The notes beneath the pieces are model-generated. The model did not search any database, was not told the origin of the DNA, and saw only the letters and a list, made by a program, of their open reading frames with translations. DNA of 18,169 bases, taken from contig LBSW01000005.1 of assembly GCA_000990145.1 (NCBI GenBank), forward strand, positions 1 to 18,169. Reading direction: 5' to 3'. This document shows, piece after piece, positions 15,113 through 18,169 of the stretch. How positions within the stretch are numbered: the stretch's first letter is position 1; each line of letters starts with the position of its first letter. Source of the DNA: Parcubacteria group bacterium GW2011_GWB1_37_13. GTDB lineage: Bacteria; Patescibacteriota; Minisyncoccia; Phycocordibacterales; UBA9973. Position numbers and translations under genes: made by a program.

Positions 15113-15524
15113 GAAAAAGCGTATGGCAGGAGAAAAAAAGAAAATTTTAATAGTTGATGACGACAGTTTTCTTTTGGATATGTATGCCTTCAAATTTAGC
15201 CAGAATAATTTTGCGGTTTATACGGCAATGAACGGCGTGCAAGCGATAGAAAAACTTAAAAATGAATCCAGTTTTGATGTTCTGTTGGTGGATATAATTA
15301 TGCCGGAAATGGACGGTTTTGAAATGTTGGAAAAAATGAACGCTGAAAAACTATCTCCAAGCTCTACAAAAATAATTTTATCCAACAAAAGCCAGCAATC
15401 GGATATAGATCGAGGCAATAGTTTAGGAGTAGCGGGTTATATTGTTAAGGCAAATTCTACTCCAGCGGAAGTGATTAACCAAGTAGTGGACATTTTATCC
15501 AAGAAAACCATAGCTACAAAATAA
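15111..15524 (+). CDS. Single-domain response regulator (CheY-like receiver)
   Basis: A 137-residue stand-alone receiver domain with no output domain. Acidic pocket Asp16-Asp18, phospho-acceptor Asp61 in VDIIMPEMDGF, switch Ser91 and Lys113 in GYIVKANSTP are all present, so it should be phosphorylatable. No histidine kinase is in the window. Placement between pilB and pilT suggests control of pilus extension or retraction, comparable in idea to PilG/PilH of other twitching systems. Two starts are possible: ATG 15111 (given here) and ATG 15123 (residue 5), the latter favoured if the overlapping TATAAT is the promoter. Confidence 0.9.
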   Translation: MKKRMAGEKKKILIVDDDSFLLDMYAFKFSQNNFAVYTAMNGVQAIEKLKNESSFDVLLVDIIMPEMDGFEMLEKMNAEKLSPSSTKIILSNKSQQSDIDRGNSLGVAGYIVKANSTPAEVINQVVDILSKKTIATK

Positions 15525-15535
15525 ATTGTTTTAAC

Positions 15536-16594
15536 ATGGATTATAAAAAAAAACTTGAAGAACTTATTTTAACCGTTATTCGCGAAGGCGGATCGGATTT
15601 GCATCTTGGCACGGGACGTGTGCCGATTATCCGCGTGTCCGGAGAATTGATATTTCTCGTAAAACATCCGGTTTTTACGCAAGATGATACGATTGGAATT
15701 TTAGGCGAAGTACTCGAAAAAACAAAGATTGATAAATTTTTAGAAAGTCAGGAGGCGGATTTCTCTTATGATTTCCGCGGGGAAGCGCGGCTTCGCGGCA
15801 ATGCCTTTTTTCAAAAAGGCCTAATTTGTGTGGTTTTTAGATTGGTGCCGAAAGTAAAAACCATCGCAGAATTGCATTTGCCTGCCATTTTGAATGATTT
15901 AGCCCGCAAAAAACAAGGATTTTTTTTAGTGGTTGGTCCTGTTGGACAGGGTAAATCAACCACACTGGGGGCTATGATTGATTTGATCAATAATGAACAG
16001 GCGCGCAATATCATAACCATTGAAGACCCAATTGAACACGTTTATGCGCCTAATAAGTCCATAATTAATCAGCGTGAAGTTGGTATAGATACTCGCGATT
16101 TTCATATAGCGCTCAAATCGGTTTTTCGTGAAGATGTAAATGTAATAATGATTGGCGAAATGCGCACGCCGGAAACGATAGCGACTGCGGTGACTGCCGC
16201 CGAGACAGGACACTTGGTGTTTTCAACTTTGCATACCAATAACGCTTCTCAAACAATAGACAGAATAATTGACTCTTTTCCGGGTGATCAACAAGATCAA
16301 ATTCGTTCCCAGCTTGCGGCATCGCTTCTCGGAATTTTCTCTCAAAGACTTATTCCTAGAATTACCGGCGGGCTTATTCCAGCTTACGAACTTCTTTTAA
16401 ACAATAGCGCCGTGTCAAATTTAATTCGTGAAAAACGCACGCACGAAATAGATGTAGTTATAGAAACGGGAACAGAATCTGGGATGATAGATCTAAACCA
16501 TTCGCTTATGGAACTTGTGCGCGCCGGGGAGATTTCAATAGAAAACGCTTACCAGTATTCTCTTGATCCTAAAGGCCTAGAGCGAATGATATGA
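15536..16594 (+). CDS. pilT: Type IV pilus retraction ATPase PilT
   Basis: A cytosolic hexameric ATPase that depolymerises the pilus, 352 residues. A PAS-like N-terminal domain starts GGSDLHLGTGRVPIIRVSGEL. Walker A reads GPVGQGKST (residues 134-142) instead of the common GPTGSGKST. Then the Asp box TIEDPIEHVY, Walker B VNVIMIGEMRT, His box AETGHLVFSTLHTNNA, and the PilT-specific AIRNLIRE-like element as VSNLIREKRTHEID. That last element separates it from PilB. The gene begins 11 nt after the response-regulator stop and ends in TGA. Confidence 0.95.
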   Translation: MDYKKKLEELILTVIREGGSDLHLGTGRVPIIRVSGELIFLVKHPVFTQDDTIGILGEVLEKTKIDKFLESQEADFSYDFRGEARLRGNAFFQKGLICVVFRLVPKVKTIAELHLPAILNDLARKKQGFFLVVGPVGQGKSTTLGAMIDLINNEQARNIITIEDPIEHVYAPNKSIINQREVGIDTRDFHIALKSVFREDVNVIMIGEMRTPETIATAVTAAETGHLVFSTLHTNNASQTIDRIIDSFPGDQQDQIRSQLAASLLGIFSQRLIPRITGGLIPAYELLLNNSAVSNLIREKRTHEIDVVIETGTESGMIDLNHSLMELVRAGEISIENAYQYSLDPKGLERMI

Positions 16595-16598
16595 TTAC

Positions 16599-16637
16599 AA
16601 GCTAATTGGCTAATTAGCTAATAGCTAGCTAGCTTAT
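16599..16637 (+). repeat. AGCTAA-rich repeat before pilC
   Basis: Several overlapping AGCTAA/TAGCTA units, partly self-complementary (AAGCTA near 16599, TAGCTT at its end), fill the pilT-pilC spacer. Similar units follow pilC. Confidence 0.7.
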
Positions 16638-16641
16638 AAAA

Positions 16642-17850
16642 ATGTTATTTGAATATAAAGCAATAGATGCTAAAGGAGCAAATAAAGAGGGAGAAATTGA
16701 CGCGCCCAATCGCGATATGGCGATAAGCGGCCTGCAAAGAAGGGGATTTGTGATTATTTCTATTAAAGACGAAGCAGAACGCAAATCTATTTTTTCAATT
16801 TCTTTTTTTGAAAAGGTCTCAAATAAGGATATGGTTATTTTGTCCCGCCAAATAGCGACTTTGTTTGAGGCGCAAGTCTCCGCTTTGAAATCTTTTACAA
16901 TGCTGGCGGCTAATACGGAAAATAAACTTCTAAGCCGCAAGCTGACCACTGTCAGCGATGATCTCCAAGCGGGAGTTTCCATTTCTGGCGCGCTAGAGAA
17001 GCATCCGGATTTATTTTCTAATTTTTATGTAAATATGGTAAAGGTGGGCGAAGAAACGGGAAAACTCAATCAGACTTTTTTACATCTGGCGGAATATCTG
17101 GACCGCCAATATTCTCTCACTTCCAAGACCAGGAATGCGCTTATTTATCCGGTGTTCGTAGTCATCACATTTTTTGTGGTTATGACTCTGATGTTTACAA
17201 TCGTAATTCCAAAACTTTCTTCAATTATTTTAGATTCTGGCCAGGAAATACCTTTTTATACAAAAATAATTATCGCAATTTCTAATCTTTTCGTCCATTA
17301 TGGTTTTTTTGTCCTGATTTTTTTGGTGTTGATGGGTATCTGGGTTTGGAGATTGTCCTACACGGAGAAGGGAAAAGTATATCTTGATTCACTAAAACTC
17401 TCTATGCCAGCCGTGGGCAACCTATATAAAAAGCTTTATCTTTCGAGAATAACGGATAACTTGAATACTATGCTTGTCTCCGGTGTTCCGATAGTTCGAG
17501 CAATAGATGTTACTGCGGAAGTCGTGGGCAGCCGTGTATATAGGGAACTTCTAGAAGAAGTGGCGAATGGAGTAAAATCCGGCCTGGCGCTTTCTGTTGC
17601 GTTTACCAAATACAAAGAACAAATACCCGGTATTCTGGTTCAGATGGTGCAGGTAGGCGAAGAAACGGGCTCCCTAGGGGTTATTTTAAAAACTTTAACT
17701 GACTTCTACAAACGCGAGGTGGACGATGCCATTGATACGCTGGTGGGCCTAATAGAGCCGGTAATGATTGTAGTTTTAGGTTTAGGAGTGGGTATGTTGC
17801 TTGTATCGGTATTGATGCCTATTTACAATCTGGCGGGGGGCATCAGCTAA
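16642..17850 (+). CDS. pilC: Type IV pilus inner-membrane platform protein PilC (GspF family)
   Basis: A 402-residue platform protein on which the PilB and PilT motors act. Two repeated T2SSF domains are visible. The first (about 55-180) has LSRQIATLFEAQVSALKSF and VKVGEETGKL; the second (about 260-385) has LNTMLVSGVPIVRAIDV and VQVGEETGSL. Three membrane segments are seen: about 170-192, 210-235 and 370-395 (LIEPVMIVVLGLGVGMLLVSV). In the first domain the usual GVPL turn is QVSA. The start at ATG 16642 gives the normal family N-terminus (LFEYKAIDAKGANKEGEI). AGCTAA-rich repeats flank the gene on both sides. Confidence 0.95.
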   Translation: MLFEYKAIDAKGANKEGEIDAPNRDMAISGLQRRGFVIISIKDEAERKSIFSISFFEKVSNKDMVILSRQIATLFEAQVSALKSFTMLAANTENKLLSRKLTTVSDDLQAGVSISGALEKHPDLFSNFYVNMVKVGEETGKLNQTFLHLAEYLDRQYSLTSKTRNALIYPVFVVITFFVVMTLMFTIVIPKLSSIILDSGQEIPFYTKIIIAISNLFVHYGFFVLIFLVLMGIWVWRLSYTEKGKVYLDSLKLSMPAVGNLYKKLYLSRITDNLNTMLVSGVPIVRAIDVTAEVVGSRVYRELLEEVANGVKSGLALSVAFTKYKEQIPGILVQMVQVGEETGSLGVILKTLTDFYKREVDDAIDTLVGLIEPVMIVVLGLGVGMLLVSVLMPIYNLAGGIS

Positions 17851-17943
17851 TAGCTTTTAGCTAACTAGCTTGTAGCTTTTAGGGAAAATTGCAAATTTTG
17901 TATTTATTTTCCTATAAGCTAAAAGCTAACACCTATAAGCTAT
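17850..17943. repeat. Imperfect inverted repeat of AGCTAA units after pilC
   Basis: ATAGCTTTTAG (17850-17860) faces CTATAAGCTAT (17933-17943), and TAGCTTTTAGGGAAAA (17873-17888) faces TTTTCCTATAAGCTA (17907-17921), with one mismatch or gap each. In RNA this forms a long hairpin that may end the pil transcript before the prepilin promoter. Confidence 0.65.
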
Positions 17944-17946
17944 CCC

Positions 17947-17992
17947 TGTGGATAACTTTCTTGCCCTTATTTTTAAGTCTCTGTGTTATAAT
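17947..17992 (+). promoter_or_regulatory. Prepilin promoter with DnaA-box-like element and extended -10
   Basis: TGTGGATAAC (17947-17956) is the exact reverse complement of GTTATCCACA. After 31 nt comes TATAAT (17987-17992), preceded by TG at 17984-17985 (extended -10). TTGCCC (17961-17966) is 20 nt from the -10, rather far for a -35. Confidence 0.6.
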
Positions 17993-18029
17993 TACAGTAT
18001 TAGAAATTAAGTCGAAACAAATTTCGGAA

Positions 18030-18091
18030 AAGTTTTCAGCAAGGTCAGTCCTTAAGAATTTTCCCAAAGGACTGTCCTTAGATGAAAACTT
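18030..18091 (+). promoter_or_regulatory. Stable hairpin in the prepilin mRNA leader
   Basis: Three stacked stems: AAGTTTTCA/TGAAAACTT (18030-18038, 18083-18091), AAGG/CCTT (18041-18044, 18076-18079) and CAGTCCTT/AAGGACTG (18046-18053, 18067-18074), 21 bp in all with small internal loops. AGGAG follows at 18093-18097, but 40 nt before the prepilin ATG. No T tract follows, so a terminator is unlikely; mRNA stabilisation or translation control is more likely. Confidence 0.65.
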
Positions 18092-18137
18092 CAGGAGAAA
18101 TTTATTATTAGTTGTTATTAACAATAAAATAATTATT

Positions 18138-18169
18138 ATGAAGAAATTAAGTTTTAAAAAAGGTTTTAC
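18138..18169 (+). CDS. Type IV prepilin, N-terminus only (cut by window end)
   Basis: ATG 18138 opens a frame reading MKKLSFKKGFT before the sequence ends. A short, Lys-rich leader ending in Gly followed by Phe-Thr is the prepilin peptidase site (cleavage after Gly9, then F-T-L-I-E-L in the family). The position after pilC and the strong upstream promoter support a major or minor pilin. The pilin body is not in the window. Confidence 0.8.
   Translation, partial: MKKLSFKKGF

Noticed and set aside
1934..17956. DnaA-box-like sequences as a replication origin
   Set aside because: They are single sites spread over 16 kb, each next to a promoter, with no cluster, no AT-rich unwinding region beside them and no dnaA or dnaN gene.

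Overview
The window looks like a chromosomal segment from a Patescibacteria/CPR bacterium, most likely Parcubacteria. The DNA is AT-rich and gene-dense, Shine-Dalgarno sequences are sparse, and the protein variants (RecG, PilT, PilB, PilO and the small PilP-like protein) have the character I associate with that group. TGA is used as an ordinary stop (for example pilT and the DedA gene), so the code is standard and the UGA-recoding CPR lineages are excluded. The lineage call rests on recalled family features and was not tested by a search.

Left part (1-4317): the 3' part of ftsH, a tRNA whose anticodon reads UAU (Ile, AUA codons), a small DoxX-like membrane protein on the minus strand, and a recG gene on the minus strand that is broken into three reading-frame pieces by two lesions.

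Middle (4186-9620): a stand-alone ATP-grasp ligase related to the cyanophycin-synthetase type, preceded by a structured leader. Convergent to it lies a compact four-gene minus-strand operon (DedA-like, GT-B glycosyltransferase, alpha/beta hydrolase, sphingomyelin-synthase-like PAP2 protein) that looks like a membrane-lipid or glycolipid modification cassette. Its start is covered by a perfect palindrome. Divergent from it, an orphan multi-pass membrane protein of different base composition has its own consensus promoter and a complex terminator.

Right part (9630-18169): a comF-type phosphoribosyltransferase gene, divergent from a type IV pilus cluster in the order pilM, pilN, pilO, pilP-like, pilB, a single-domain response regulator, pilT, pilC, then the start of a prepilin gene cut by the window end. 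No secretin gene (pilQ) is in the cluster, as expected for a cell envelope without a conventional outer membrane. These genes would build and power an envelope-spanning pilus machine, often linked to DNA uptake, which fits the neighbouring comF.

The most interesting signals are regulatory. A DnaA-box-like decamer (GTTRTMCACW) sits 24-31 nt upstream of a TATAAT hexamer at four separate promoters, three of them in the pilus cluster. A long hairpin ends exactly at the pilB start codon and is spanned by a 27-codon ORF. A 21-bp stem lies in the prepilin leader.
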